This document shows, piece after piece, positions 10,619 to 20,666 of a stretch of 64,000 nt of DNA. This DNA comes from Cordilura impudica (lineage: Eukaryota; Arthropoda; Insecta; Diptera; Scathophagidae). Below the pieces are notes generated by a model. That model did not search any database, was not told the DNA's origin, and was given only the letters and a program-made list of their open reading frames with translations. Every line of letters starts with the position of its first letter. The stretch's first letter is position 1. Both the position numbers and the translations under genes were made by a program. The stretch spans positions 333,603,144-333,667,143 of the forward strand of contig OY821517.1 in NCBI GenBank assembly GCA_963682025.1. The letters run 5' to 3'.

Positions 10619-12984
10619 TTTTTTATTTATTTATTCGTCTATTGGTCTATGGAATTAATCCTTACAGACTATTTACAAAGAAAAACATTTTAAAATTAAT
10701 TTTAGCACATAGCTATTCATGAATTTAGAAAGCATATTATTTTACTTTGAATTAGATTAGTATTTAATGAGAAATCAATAAATCTATAAAGTTCATTAAA
10801 TTAAATACACATTTTCCTGAGAGGGTCAGCATTTGCATAATTAGCTCTATAGAACTGTACAGATAAAGGTGAGAAGTAACGTGTTGGACGTTAAGGAATG
10901 TTGAATGATATATTGTTAATCAGCAAACCAGAACAAACATCACCATTAATTATATTAAGAACAAATGAAACATTTAGCATAGTTCTCCGGCTTTTTAAAG
11001 TTGGTAGCTTAATAAGGGAAAGTCTGCTGGTATAGAATGGAAGATTACTTGGATTGAAGTTTAAACTCCGAAGACAAAACAAAAGGAATTGTTTCTACAC
11101 AGATTCCAGACTGTCGGCATGAATTTGGTAGATTGGGTACCAAATTACAGAAGCATATTCCAGGATAGGTCTCACAAGTGACGTATATAAAGTTTTGGTG
11201 ACATAGCGATCATTAAACTCTTTAGCCCAACGTTTTATGAAACCAAGTACATCTCTGGCTTTGTTGACAGTAATTGTTATATGAGGAATAAAGGTCAGTT
11301 TATGATCCAATAAAACACCAAGATCTATAAAGTTATTTACTTTATCGAGACAATAATCACCAAGCACATAGTTGACAGATATCGGCCTCTTTCTGACGAA
11401 ACGCATATGTTTACACTTTTTAAGGTTTAGCTCCATTAAATTTAAATTACATCAAGAATAAAATGAATTCAAATCATTTTGGAGAAAAACATGATCAGAG
11501 TGTTGATTATAACAGAAGAAAATTTTGACATCATCCGCATACATCAAGATGTTTGAAAAACGAATAACATTCGGAAGATCGTTTATAAACAAAGAAAAAA
11601 GAAGCGGTCCAAGATGGCTGCCTTGTGGTACTCCCGACATTACATCTATCGGCTTTGATGTAACATTTTTAAAACATACTTTTTGTGTTCTATTGGTTAA
11701 ATAAGAATATATCCACTTTTCGCAAAGATTTGAAAATCTCTTCATATGTAATTTGTTAAGAAGTTTATGATTTATTTATCAAAAGCCTTGCTGAAGTCAG
11801 TATAAATTGCATCTGTTTGTTTGCGTTCAAGAAAACCACGGTTGACAATTGTAGTAAATTGTAATAGATTTGTAGAGGTTGAACATCTTTTTTGGAAGGG
11901 AGAAATTAACGTATTTACTTGATGGCATAGATAATCCGTTACAATTTTTTTTAAAAATTTTAGGTATAATACTTAATTTAGCGATTCCACGATAATTAGT
12001 AATATCAGCCTTGTTACCAAGTTTGAATAGCGGAATAATGAATGAATCCTTCCACATAATGGGAAAGTAACCGTATTTAATTGAGGTATTAAATATGAGT
12101 GTTAATGGTACAGCTAAAACATCAGCACATTTTATTAAAATACAGGACGGAATTTTATCTGGACAGATATAGCAAGAGAAGGAATTGATATAATTTGAGT
12201 AGCAGTCAGTGAATATGAGTAGATATTAGAATCATCAAAAGTTGCATCGGACTAAGTAGTAGAGAAGAAGTCAGCAAATAAATTGCATACAATAGTGTCA
12301 TCACAGGATTCATTATGTAGGAATTTCATAACAGCAGGATAGCCCTTAGTTTTTCTCTTAGAGTTAACAAATTTGTAGAATGACTTCGGATTTCGTTTAA
12401 AATTATTTTTCATTTTGTTCAAATAATTTAAATAACATGAATTATTCAGAGTATTATATTCGGCACGACAAATGGAGTATTTTCCATGATCAACAAGAGA
12501 TCCAGTTTTTTTATATTTTTTGTAATATTTATTTTTTTATTCTTGACACTAGCCAGTTTCCTAGTATTCCAAGGCGGTCCAGAAAGGTTTTTCAAAAATT
12601 TTTTAGGAACACATGACTCAATAAAAGAATACATCTTGTTATAGAAATCTTCAGACATTTGATCAATGGCACGAGTTGTACCAATAGATAACGATAATAA
12701 ATCATGCCAGTTTGTATTATTTATACATTCATTAAACATAGTGTAATTCGTTTGAGCGAAACAAAAAACTTAACACTTTTTTTAGGTGTGTATACAAGTC
12801 CAGATGGAATGGATATATTTACTTCAATAGTAGGGTGATATCCATCTTCAGGAATAGAAATAGGGTTTGAGCGCTTCGTAACACATTCAGTAACTTCATT
12901 AACAAATATTAAATCCAATAATTTTGAATGATCATTAAGAATTCCATTTAATTGAAAAAGATGTAAATCAAAAAAAAATATTAA
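10619..12984 (-). pseudogene. non-LTR retrotransposon (LINE) with endonuclease and reverse transcriptase remnants
   Basis: On the minus strand, reading from 12918 down, the blocks are: the end of an apurinic endonuclease domain (MDLIFVNEVTE...GYHPTIEV), the linker with GPPWNTRKL, polymerase blocks (DSFIIPLFKLGNKADITNYR; GVPQGSHLGPLLFSLFINDL), the catalytic YADD at 11531-11542, the thumb region (LVRPILEYASVIWYP) and a C-terminal tail (LPFYTSRLSLIKLPTLKSRR). The frames shift at least five times and there are in-frame stops, so it is not functional. A complete element would encode one long ORF2 of about 900 residues. The low-coordinate end is the 3' end. The layout suggests the I/Jockey/CR1 side of LINEs; a family name would need a phylogeny. 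Confidence 0.85.
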
Positions 12985-13202
12985 ATATTATATATTTACA
13001 TTAATGCTGATTGCATTTAACAATTGCTTTCAAATTAGCACTAAAATACCTAAAATTTTGTTATTATTTATTATTTTTATTTTTTTTCTTATTTATTTTA
13101 AACATCATTGTAAAAAAGACCTGGCCAGTAAAATGTGAGCCTCCAAGTTTGACAACCTTGGTTATGAAATTGCATTTAGAACACGGGTGGAGGGTATCAA
13201 AG
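12985..13202 (+). mobile_element. family M2, right part of the split copy
   Basis: TATTTACATTAATGCTGATTG through GAACACGGGTGGAGGGTATC matches 56440-56650 in the intact M2 copy. The terminal hairpin expected after GGGTATCAAAG is lost because a Tc1-like element starts at about 13203. Confidence 0.6.
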
Positions 13203-14050
13203 ACTTGGCACGACCACTCATCCAAAAAGACACTGTTTTACCTTTCCTTTCAGTTTATTTTCAGCGCTCCAGTAAAACCCACAAATGCTCTATAGGATTA
13301 AGATCGAGTGATTGTATTGTCGATTTTAATTGATTTTAAGTATTGTAGAGCAAGCACAGTATGACATTGTGTATAGTATGTTTTGGATTGTTATCCGAAA
13401 ATGTAAAATTAGCTTTCATCTGAAAATTAAGCAAGTTCTCAAAATTCTGGAGACTACGCAAGCCATACGTTTTTTTTCTATTAACATCGGAAATGAATGG
13501 AGTTGTAATATTTTGCGAACGCTATCTTCATGGGTCTTTGATTTTTAATCTAATTTGGGAAGCAGTAATTCTGAGATTCTGTTTTACTGACGGCAGAATA
13601 GTTCGCTTTTCACGTTCAGTTATTTTGGAGGGGTGATCAGTATGAGGTATTGACAAAATTGCATTGGTGGAATTGTAGTTGTGAATGACATACCGCACTG
13701 AGGAATGGCGTTTGCCTATGAGCCGAGATATTTCACGAAAAGATTCATTCTCATTTCTAAACTTGAGAATAACTTCCAAAAGACATATGTAAAAAAAAAA
13801 ACAAGTTTGTCTTCTACTCAAATAAAATCGATGTAACAGACCTATTCGTCGTGACACAATTCATGGGAATGCCCTAATTGTAAATGTACTAATACTTTTT
13901 CTGGTACGTTCAGTAAATTTTTTGAAAAACAATTAAAATTTCCAATTTGTCAATGGTAAAAAGTGCGTAATTCAAATTATTTCATTAAAATTTTTATAAT
14001 AATTAAAGTTTTCATCTTCAAGTGTACGGACACTTTTTCTACTAAGTGTA
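13203..14050 (-). pseudogene. Tc1-like transposase remnant with one inverted end
   Basis: Minus-strand frame 13857-13528 carries the paired helix-turn-helix region (FREISRLIGKRHSSVRYVIH, then ITEREKRTILPSVKQN). At about 13270-13310 the minus strand reads SLDLNPIEHLW, the block around the last catalytic acid of Tc1 transposases. The centre, with the first two acids, is deleted and stops are present. At 14017-14050 the sequence CAAGTGTACGGACACTTTTT looks like a Tc1-type terminal inverted repeat. Its partner at the other end is missing. It is inactive, and abuts a family M2 copy on one side and unidentified coding-like sequence on the other. Confidence 0.75.
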
Positions 14051-14077
14051 TGTCAGAAGCTGATGGACTAAATTTTT

Positions 14078-14226
14078 TTAAAGAATGTAGTTGTATAACC
14101 AAACCAAGTCTTTCCATTGGCCTCTATCATCTCCAGTAATTCTTCTAAGTAAATAAAATTTCTTTTTTAACTCAGACTCGGCTTCTCTTATTAGTGCATT
14201 GACGGAGCTCATAATATGATTTATCT
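14078..14226 (-). pseudogene. coding-like segment of unknown identity, part 2
   Basis: The minus strand reads about 49 codons to a stop at 14078-14080, including LIREAESELKKKFYLLRR, ITGDDRGQWKDLVWLYNYI. The upstream border TTTTATACTCAG (minus strand, ending at 14227) is a good splice-acceptor shape. I do not recognise the family. With part 1 at 14360-14612 it may be the end of a host gene or an old transposon gene. The reading phase across the presumed intron does not fit the nearest GT donor, so it may be a pseudogene. Confidence 0.35.
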
Positions 14227-14359
14227 GAGTATAAAAAGTTTGGATATTGAATAATTAAACAAATCTTGTTCCAAAATCAGTAAGAAAATTATTGTTGATC
14301 AAACCCAACCATATGATACCTTACACCATGTTATTGTCTACAGATAAAAGTGAAATTAC

Positions 14360-14612
14360 GAGAACGTATGAATAAGTCTGTGGCTTTTCGAACTTTCCAC
14401 GTAGTTAATGAAAAAATCAATATTGCTGCCGTCTACTACCATTTGTTGATATAAAATTGGGCTACAAATTGCTACCTCATCTGCCATATTTTCTGGCTTT
14501 AGCCCCCTGTGTTTATTTTCTATTTCCAAAGCCAAAGAATTGGCTCTACGGAAAGAAATCCTATTATATGGATTGAATAAACAAATTGGAGATACTTTTG
14601 AACTATTTGAGA
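14360..14612 (-). pseudogene. coding-like segment of unknown identity, part 1
   Basis: About 80 minus-strand codons remain open without a methionine start: YFSNSSKVSPICLFNPYN, then SFRRANSLALEIENKHRG, LKPENMADEVAICSPI, VVDGSNIDFFINYVESSK. Codon composition and the density of charged residues are unlike the surrounding AT noise, which argues for real coding ancestry. The frame closes at about 14358. No domain is recognised. Confidence 0.4.
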
Positions 14613-15541
14613 AATATTTTTTTTTTTTACATTTTATTCAAAAAGTCACTTATTTATTTATCAGCCCTCGTATAAGCAAATATCATATATAGAGACTAAC
14701 ACCAACAACTTCATTATGATTTCTTTAAACATATGAAAAGAATATTTAGTTTTGAAGACAAGACCAGAAACCACCAAGATTAGAAAAAGAATTTTCATAA
14801 GCAGTAACTTGCAGATTCGTACAAGTCAAAAATGCAGTATTAACTAATGTTAATCTAGTCATTCATAATATTGTTACAATACCCTCATACCAGTACAAGC
14901 ACTCGTACCATATTCCATACAATAGTTTAGGAAAGATTTGAGCAGACATCAAGACAACGAACTTGCTTGCAAGTAATAATAACGATGAGCTTGCAGTTAA
15001 TAGCCAAAAAACCAATTACGTAATGTCCTCATGGTTTGCAGTTTTTTTTTTTTTGTATAATTTAGAGAAATCAGCAGTTGCATTTCAAAGATATCGAAAA
15101 TAAACATACCAAACTCAGAAGAAAAAAAAAACTTCGAAAACTTCACCTAAGTAAGCAAACATTCATACAAACTATATTTCCTTGTTACTTTTGCACTCCA
15201 AAAGTTTGTTAGGCTCACATGCACACATACACACAAACACATGACAAACCAAAAAATGGAGAAACAAGTTTTCTGCAGTGCATCTTCAAACTTCATGTAA
15301 AATAAAGAAATAACTTAAAGTTATTCGGTTAAGCCGATTTTAATATTCCTTATATAAAAAAACAAATTCTCAGCTAACAATTCCGATTAGCTGCTTCTGC
15401 TACGGACCAATGAAAATATGGATTCAGCTATAACGGGTTAATCTTTTTGAAAATAAAAAAAAAAAAATACCGTGGATTTTTCCATCACCAGTGCCATATA
15501 CAACAAAAGAACCTTTATATTACAAATATGAGTATTAACGA
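14613..15541. other. AT-rich stretch without recognised features
   Basis: Contains several A or T runs and no supported gene, RNA or repeat terminus. Confidence 0.3.
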
Positions 15542-15544
15542 TTC

Positions 15545-15660
15545 CATGACATTTCCTCGAAAAACATTCCTCGAAAAACATTTACTCGAATAACATTTTC
15601 TCGAAAAACATTTGGTCGAAAACATTTGCAGGAAATGGCGTTCGAGCAAATGTTTTTCGA
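15545..15660 (+). repeat. left modular inverted terminal repeat of the MULE
   Basis: TCCTCGAAAAACATT, TTACTCGAATAACATT, TTCTCGAAAAACATTT and GGTCGAAAACATTTG follow each other, then one module in opposite orientation (GAGCAAATGTTTTTCGA). The inverted partner is at 18985-19166. Confidence 0.75.
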
Positions 15661-15937
15661 AAATTAATTAAATGTTATTTGAATATAAATTAAATGTTTT
15701 TTAGTTTTTTTTATGTTTTTTTATTAAATATTTTTTTTTTTTTTTTGTTAAATATAATACAGTATTGTACCCAATTGCAGTTAAATAATCGGTGATTTCC
15801 ATAATAGAATATTTCTCAGCAACATTTCTGATTCTTTCATTTAAATCCCGATATTTTTGCGTTTTGGAGGCATTGGAGTTCCATCAAGAATTTGCTCGAG
15901 AACTATTTCATTTTTCGATTGTTCTAGTTGAAGTTAT

Positions 15938-17060
15938 TCAAAAAAAAAAAAAATCAACAGATGGATGTTCACAACCAAATAACCGGGAAAATCCATTATG
16001 CCAACCTTCAACGCAGTTATTTGTTCGAGCGGAATCTTCTAGTGTTGCAGTATAAACATTCCATGATTCAAGAGAATACCTGGGATTGCGCCTACCAGTT
16101 TCATTTTTAGACCCGACATCAAATCTGCCGATATAATTATCCTCAAAATAATCCAATATTTAATTACATTCTTCTGGAATAACATTGCCTTTAGTTAAAG
16201 ATTGGAAAGCGTTAATAACATCGGCTAACGGCACAACTGATAAAATCATACGAATTTTATGAGCGAACACTGCATTCTGGTCATATTGAGCTTTTAAGCC
16301 CACCTGACCTATTTTGCGATATAAACTCTGACCTAAATGAAAGAAGCACAATTTTTGTTAAGCATCTGGGAAAGATAAGGAAACTGCGTTTATAATAGCT
16401 TGTTCAAAATCTGACATTAAATGCATTGATTTTAAACTAACATTCAACGATTTTAACTGTTCAAATGACCTTTTGTATGATTCAGTTAATTTGTTCGGTA
16501 ATAAGACATACACTAGTAAAGATTGCTTTTCCTTTACACCATGTATGGTAAAAAGTTGGTTAAAAATTAACGGTACTGTTTTAAAAGTACCGTCAACGAA
16601 CCACGTCAGATTCCGCCAAAAATTTAAGATTTCGTTTGGTTGAGAATATCAAAATTCGAGTTTCGGTAGGCCCTGAATCGTACAGCAAAAATGGATCACC
16701 TTGAAGAGTAACATTAAATTTTTCTTGTATAATTAAATCAATTAACGATTTCGGAATAACATCATTTCCTTGTCTGTGTCTGTGAATTGTGCGCTGCATG
16801 GACGGAATAGACGGCATATGGACTCTTACTGGATTAGTAATGGCAGCAGTAGATTCAGCAATAATATGTTGTGTATTAATATTTGTAGATAGTGCTCTCT
16901 TTTTAATTTCAGTAAGGGTTTTTCTAACACCAACATTTGCTGCATTGCCAGCATGATTATGCTCTCCAACTTTCTTTATTATAACATCACCTTTGGTATT
17001 AAATTCGTGCTATACATTGTTTTTCCCAATTATTCGTGCATACCCAGTACGTAGCATCAT
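15938..17060 (-). pseudogene. MULE transposase with FLYWCH-like N-terminus (broken)
   Basis: Read downward from about 17060: a FLYWCH-style zinc-finger remnant (about 17040-16950, ending in VGEHNHAGNA), a linker, then from 16817 the transposase core (RNLKFLAESDVVR; WFVDGTFKTVPLIFNQL across 16620-16545; LMSDFEQAIINAVS near 16400; CFFHLGQSLYRKIGQVGL at 16350-16300), then the tail YFEDNYIGR and TNNCVEGWHNGF to 15938. WF.DGTFK, the mid-region D.E and CFFHL..S are hallmark blocks of MULE transposases that cut and paste DNA at the element's inverted ends. A frame change between 16593 and 16351 and stops near 16363 and 17011 inactivate it. Confidence 0.8.
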
Positions 17061-17608
17061 TACGGTATTTATTTTAAATAAATACATAATCTACTAGAAA
17101 GCAAGGCTTATTTTTTGTTGTTTTTAAATTATCCATACTGGTCATCTACAAGGGTAGATATTTTATTTTATTTTATCAAGTTTATATTATCAGGCATGTC
17201 ACAGAACCAAAATCGTAACGAAAGTGAAATTGAATTCGTATTTGGCTTCTTTAGAAAATTAAAATCGATCCTTTTTTGTGGAATAAAACCACTTTCAATT
17301 TCCTAAGTGGAATTGATATCTTTTGCACCAAAAAACTAATAAACACAACTTATTACAAATAGAGAATTTAGTTTTATTTTATATTTTTGCAGAATAAATA
17401 CATTTATAACTTTAAAACTTATTTTATTACCAAATTAAGAGAAAGTCATGATCAAATGACAAAATCGAAAACGATTTAACGATTTCGATTTAACGCTGTA
17501 TTGCCACCTTTTTTTTATCGTACAAAATAATTGTTTTTCTTACAAAAATCAACTCTGACAGAAAAAACCAAAACAAACCAAAAAAAAATTAAGAATAAAC
17601 TAGAAAAC

Positions 17609-18549
17609 ATGTAAGTATATATTTATTTTTATTTTAACATTTATTTTAACTTATTTTTTGTTAAAGGGGAAAACATCGGAATGCAGACCAAGAAAGAATA
17701 TTTATTGAGTTCATGGAATGCCATCAACATATAGCCAGGGAGTTTGTTAAGGGAGACCGGGTTGTTGTGGACTCTTACTGGGCAGACTTGATATCACAAT
17801 TAAACGGCGCTGGGCCACCGTCTAAAGACATTGATGGTTGGAAAAAGTCCTGGTCAGATTGGAAGTGTTGTGTTAAGAAAAAGTTGCACCACAACAAAAC
17901 AGAAACGCAAAAAACTGGTGGTGGAAATTACAACCAATACGTCTTGACTGATATTGAGGAGTCCATACAACGAATTTGCGGCTTTTACACAACCTTTGGA
18001 GGCTTAAAAGGCAAAAGTTTTGCTGAATCCAATTCAAATTCCGAGAAAGAAAATGAAGATCTTGATGTTAATCCTTCCACATCAAAAAATTCTAAAGGTA
18101 ATAAGAATCCACTTACGACTTCATCAACATCAAAGAGAGGACTATCTCAAACTGCACAACCTGTTCAAAAAAGATCCAGGCCATGTACTCTACTGACTGA
18201 CTCAAATCTTAACACACCACTTACTCCATCGCCCAATCTAAAAATAAATACACCACCACCAATTTCTCCAAAAAGATCTACACCCTACAGAACACCTTTA
18301 CAAAGATCCAAATATAATTCATCCAAACCTGATCTTAGCAAGATTTTAGCTGAGGAAAACCAGCATCTAAAAACCATTGTTGATCTTATGAGAGATCAGC
18401 AAATAGACGTAAAGCTGAACAAGATTACACGAGTGATGAAAGAGCAGCGCGATGAAATGAAATTTCAAAACCAAAAGCTATACAGGCTTTGTGATATTTT
18501 GGAAAAGCACTATGAAAACAGAGATATGCCGGGCATTTTAATTTTTTAA
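17609..18549 (+). CDS. Myb/SANT-like (regulatory protein zeste-type) DNA-binding protein
   Basis: Likely a DNA-binding protein of 294 residues acting in the nucleus. The coding sequence is join(17609..17610, 17667..18549). AT at the end of exon 1 is followed by GTAAGT at 17611, a 56-bp intron with TTTTAAC branch-like words ends in AG at 17666, and G at 17667 completes the ATG. The frame then runs MGKHRNADQERIFIEFMECH to a stop at 18547-18549. Residues 1-100 fit the Myb/SANT-like domain of zeste-type proteins: WKKSWSDWKCCVKKK, a TGGG turn at about residue 86, then LTDIEESIQRICG. Residues 115-215 are a low-complexity Ser/Thr/Pro/Lys linker. Residues 225-280 look like a coiled coil (EENQHLKTIVDLMRDQQ, then RVMKEQRDEMKFQNQKLY). 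An AATAAAA signal overlaps just after the stop. Without the intron, translation would start at 17713 and lose 16 residues of the domain. The reading frame is intact, unlike all neighbours. Its specific DNA target is unknown. Confidence 0.7.
17611..17666 (+). other. 56-bp intron splitting the start codon
   Basis: Donor GTAAGT, acceptor TTTTTTGTTAAAG, with TTTTAAC words about 17-30 bases before the acceptor. The length is typical for fly introns. Removing it joins AT to G and adds 16 in-frame residues to the Myb/SANT domain, which is the main reason to accept it. Transcript evidence is lacking. Confidence 0.65.
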
Positions 18550-18984
18550 AATAAAATTTACTAAATATTTTCACAATTTTTATTATTTTTTTGTTTGTTT
18601 ACAACAATCATCTGTTTTATGTTTACGTTGCGTTGGCATATTTATCGCCCAAAAACGAATTTTCAGCATAAATCGATTTTAATGAAAACGAACAAAAACT
18701 GAAGAAGCAAAAACAATATTGGTCGAAATAGTAACTTCGAAATCAAATCGATTTCCATCGAAATTTGTGACATGCCTGTATATTAAATTTTTTATATTTA
18801 TCCGTACCAAAATGAGTTTAATTTTTATGTATTGAAATAGTAAAAATTAATATTGAAGTAATAAATATTTTTGTTGATTGACATTTCACGTTTTTGGTTG
18901 AAAACATAGCCTACTTATTCGTCGAAAATATTAAACCTACTCTGTTAAGTTAAAACAAGTTATTAATAAAAAGTTTTTGTCAAG

Positions 18985-19166
18985 TTGTTTTACGAGAAAA
19001 TGTTTTTCGAGCAAATGCTTTTCGATCAAATGTAGTTTTATACATGTTGGAGAAAATGTTCTTCGAATAAATGTTTTTCGAGGAAATAATTTTCGAGTAA
19101 ATGTTTTTATAGAATATTTTTTTCGAGTAAGTGTTTTTCGAGAATATTTTTTCGATTAAGTGTCGG
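18985..19166 (-). repeat. right modular inverted terminal repeat of the MULE
   Basis: Repeats of (G)AGAAAATGTTTTTCGAGCAA-type modules, eight or more, inverted relative to 15545-15660. Two overlapping short open frames on opposite strands here (18977-19159, 18980-19183) are artefacts of the module, which lacks stops on both strands. Confidence 0.75.
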
Positions 19167-19559
19167 CGTACCAGTATAAACACAATCTAACCGTTGCGGT
19201 GTTTTTTTCTTAAATAAAACGGACATGAAAACCGCACCACAAATCATGAAATTGAGAAATCGTCGAGATTTGCGCTTAAGAAAATGATATTTTATATCAT
19301 TTAAAGAAAATTCAGTTCAAGTAAATGGGAATATATATATTTCTAGAAGTTGCATATAATTTACTTTTGACCAAAAACATTAATATAAGGAAAAATCAAA
19401 ATCAAAGTTTTTTAACATTTATTTTTGGTATTGAAACCGATCGATATTTTTTAATAATCAATTTTTTTTTTATTAGAGGTAATACTAAATTTAAAAAAAA
19501 AAAAAAAAAAAATATTGCACCTTCTTTAGCCTTTAAAACAGCCATTATCTTTGATGGCA
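19167..19559. other. stretch without recognised features
   Basis: Includes a 17-base A run near 19495-19511. No gene recognised. The 94-codon plus frame 19325-19609 has no domain. Confidence 0.3.
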
Positions 19560-19960
19560 TGAAATCAACAAGGGCCTTTACTAATTACGTTGCAGTATAC
19601 GTGTTGTAATGCTGGCACTAACTTTTTTGTTCTCAAGCATTTGATCAGCAACTTTGCGTTGCCACAAGAGTTCTATTGGGTTTCGGAATTCCTAGTTCCG
19701 CGAACACTTTCTCGAGCTGTTAGGAAACAAAAATTTAAATTTATGTCCTGTTTGTAATTTAATAGTTAGGGGGGGAATAAACAAAAGATGTACTCTAATA
19801 CTCACTGATTTCGTTCGATGGAATTTCGCGCATAATCCTGTAAAACTGCATCTGTAGTTCAGGAAAAATATTCCTCAAATGCAGGGACCAAATAATTTTA
19901 TATAACTTTCCCGTATTTTCCGGTATTCATTGTTTCTCCTAGAAAGTATAAAGGACTAGG
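19560..19960 (-). pseudogene. Tc1-like transposase scrap, minus strand
   Basis: The minus strand at about 19895-19800 reads FPELQMQFY.., resembling the block before the second catalytic acid. At 19700-19640 it reads EFRNPIELLWQRKVADQM, resembling the NPIE.LW block. Frameshifts separate the pieces. Inactive. Confidence 0.45.
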
Positions 19961-19963
19961 AAC

Positions 19964-20152
19964 ATGGTACGAAAGGCATTCCCAGACCATCTGGCTTTGT
20001 GGGAACTTAATAGTTTTCACAATGCGTTCCCATTCTACAATACTAAAAATCAATTGAAATCACTACCTCAATCACCCTTTCTTAATCCTATAGACAATTT
20101 GTGGGATTTACCGGAGCGCACGTCCACTATTTCGATGGCTAAAATCCATTAA
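19964..20152 (+). pseudogene. Tc1-like transposase C-terminal scrap, plus strand
   Basis: The frame includes NQLKSLPQSPFLNPIDNLW, the third catalytic region of Tc1-type transposases, with the usual SPDLNPIE changed to SPFLNPID, so the family's conserved acid is lost. It lies head-on to the minus-strand scrap just upstream and runs into a mariner fragment downstream. Confidence 0.6.
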
Positions 20153-20157
20153 TTAAA

Positions 20158-20351
20158 GCTCGAATTGCTTTATCACGCACCTTTTTCGCCAGATTTAGCT
20201 TGACCGGATTATTATCTATTTCCAAACTTTAAAAAATAGCTCGATTTGCCAACGAGGAGGGGATGTAGGTGTCGGTTAATGGCTATCAAAAGCTATTGAA
20301 TATCGATGGGAAAAGTGTATCGAGCTAATTGGAGATTTTGTTGAGAAATAA
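20158..20351 (+). pseudogene. mariner transposase C-terminal fragment
   Basis: Plus-strand translation gives YHAPFSPDLA, stop, PDYYLFPNFKK in one frame, and after a shift WEKCIELIGDFVEK followed by a stop at 20349-20351. SPDLAP.DY.LFP and the W.KCI...G.Y.EK tail are the hallmarks of mariner-family transposases. Only the last quarter remains. Confidence 0.7.
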
Positions 20352-20399
20352 AGACAAGCCGGGCTTTTTGGGACCGCCTTCGTAGGACAGTTTTAATTT

Positions 20400-20432
20400 T
20401 AGGTGTACGGATAATTTTTCGACCAAGTATAC
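20400..20432 (-). repeat. solitary Tc1-type terminal inverted repeat
   Basis: AGGTGTACGGATAATTTTTC followed by GACCAAGTATA resembles the Tc1-type end near 14017-14050. It probably closes the scrambled Tc1 remnant at 19560-20152. Confidence 0.45.
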
Positions 20433-20487
20433 ATAAATATATTGATTAAAGTTATTTAAAGATGTTTTTATTCGACCTTTCCAATTG

Positions 20488-20666
20488 TAAATAAGAAATT
20501 AAATATTTGAGCTCGAGGTCTAATTTTGACAAAAGTTATTTATTAAATCCAATATTTCGATATTCTTTGAATATCATCTTCAGGGATTGTTTTAAATCAT
20601 AAACAACAAACTTAAATCTATTGTTCCACCTTCGTCAGTGCAATATTATATTTAATTTCTTATTTA
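20488..20666. mobile_element. 180-bp MITE-like element with 18-bp perfect inverted ends
   Basis: TAAATAAGAAATTAAATA at 20488-20505 is exactly inverted at 20649-20666. The interior includes a SINE-tail-like word pair near 20575-20600 (complement of CTGAAGATGATATTC and CGAAATATTGG). The target-site duplication is unclear. Confidence 0.5.

Larger units (their letters stand above)
17191..18778. mobile_element. nested 1.59-kb element with 13-bp inverted repeats carrying a Myb/SANT gene
   Basis: CAGGCATGTCACA at 17191-17203 is exactly inverted at 18766-18778 (TGTGACATGCCTG). Both ends are flanked by TAT (17188-17190 and 18779-18781), a 3-bp duplication of the size made by PIF/Harbinger elements. 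Both subterminal regions are rich in AATCGATTT-like words. Inside is one gene for a Myb/SANT-type protein and no DDE transposase. PIF/Harbinger elements normally carry both a nuclease and a Myb-like protein, so this may be a derivative that kept only the Myb gene. The superfamily call is inference. Confidence 0.6.
15542..19166. mobile_element. MULE-type DNA transposon with modular inverted ends
   Basis: The left end (15545-15660) and right end (18985-19166) are inverted copies of a run of about 16-bp modules (CTCGAAAAACATTTA on the left, AAATGTTTTTCGAG on the right), about five modules on the left and more on the right. Between them lie a broken FLYWCH/MULE transposase on the minus strand and, nested, a separate 1.59-kb element with a Myb/SANT gene. 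Ends made of tandem modules are a fold-back style known in several transposon groups. I could not define an 8-10 bp target duplication. Confidence 0.6.

Noticed and set aside
18977..19183. Two overlapping ~60-codon frames on opposite strands
   Set aside because: They lie wholly in the modular inverted end of the MULE.
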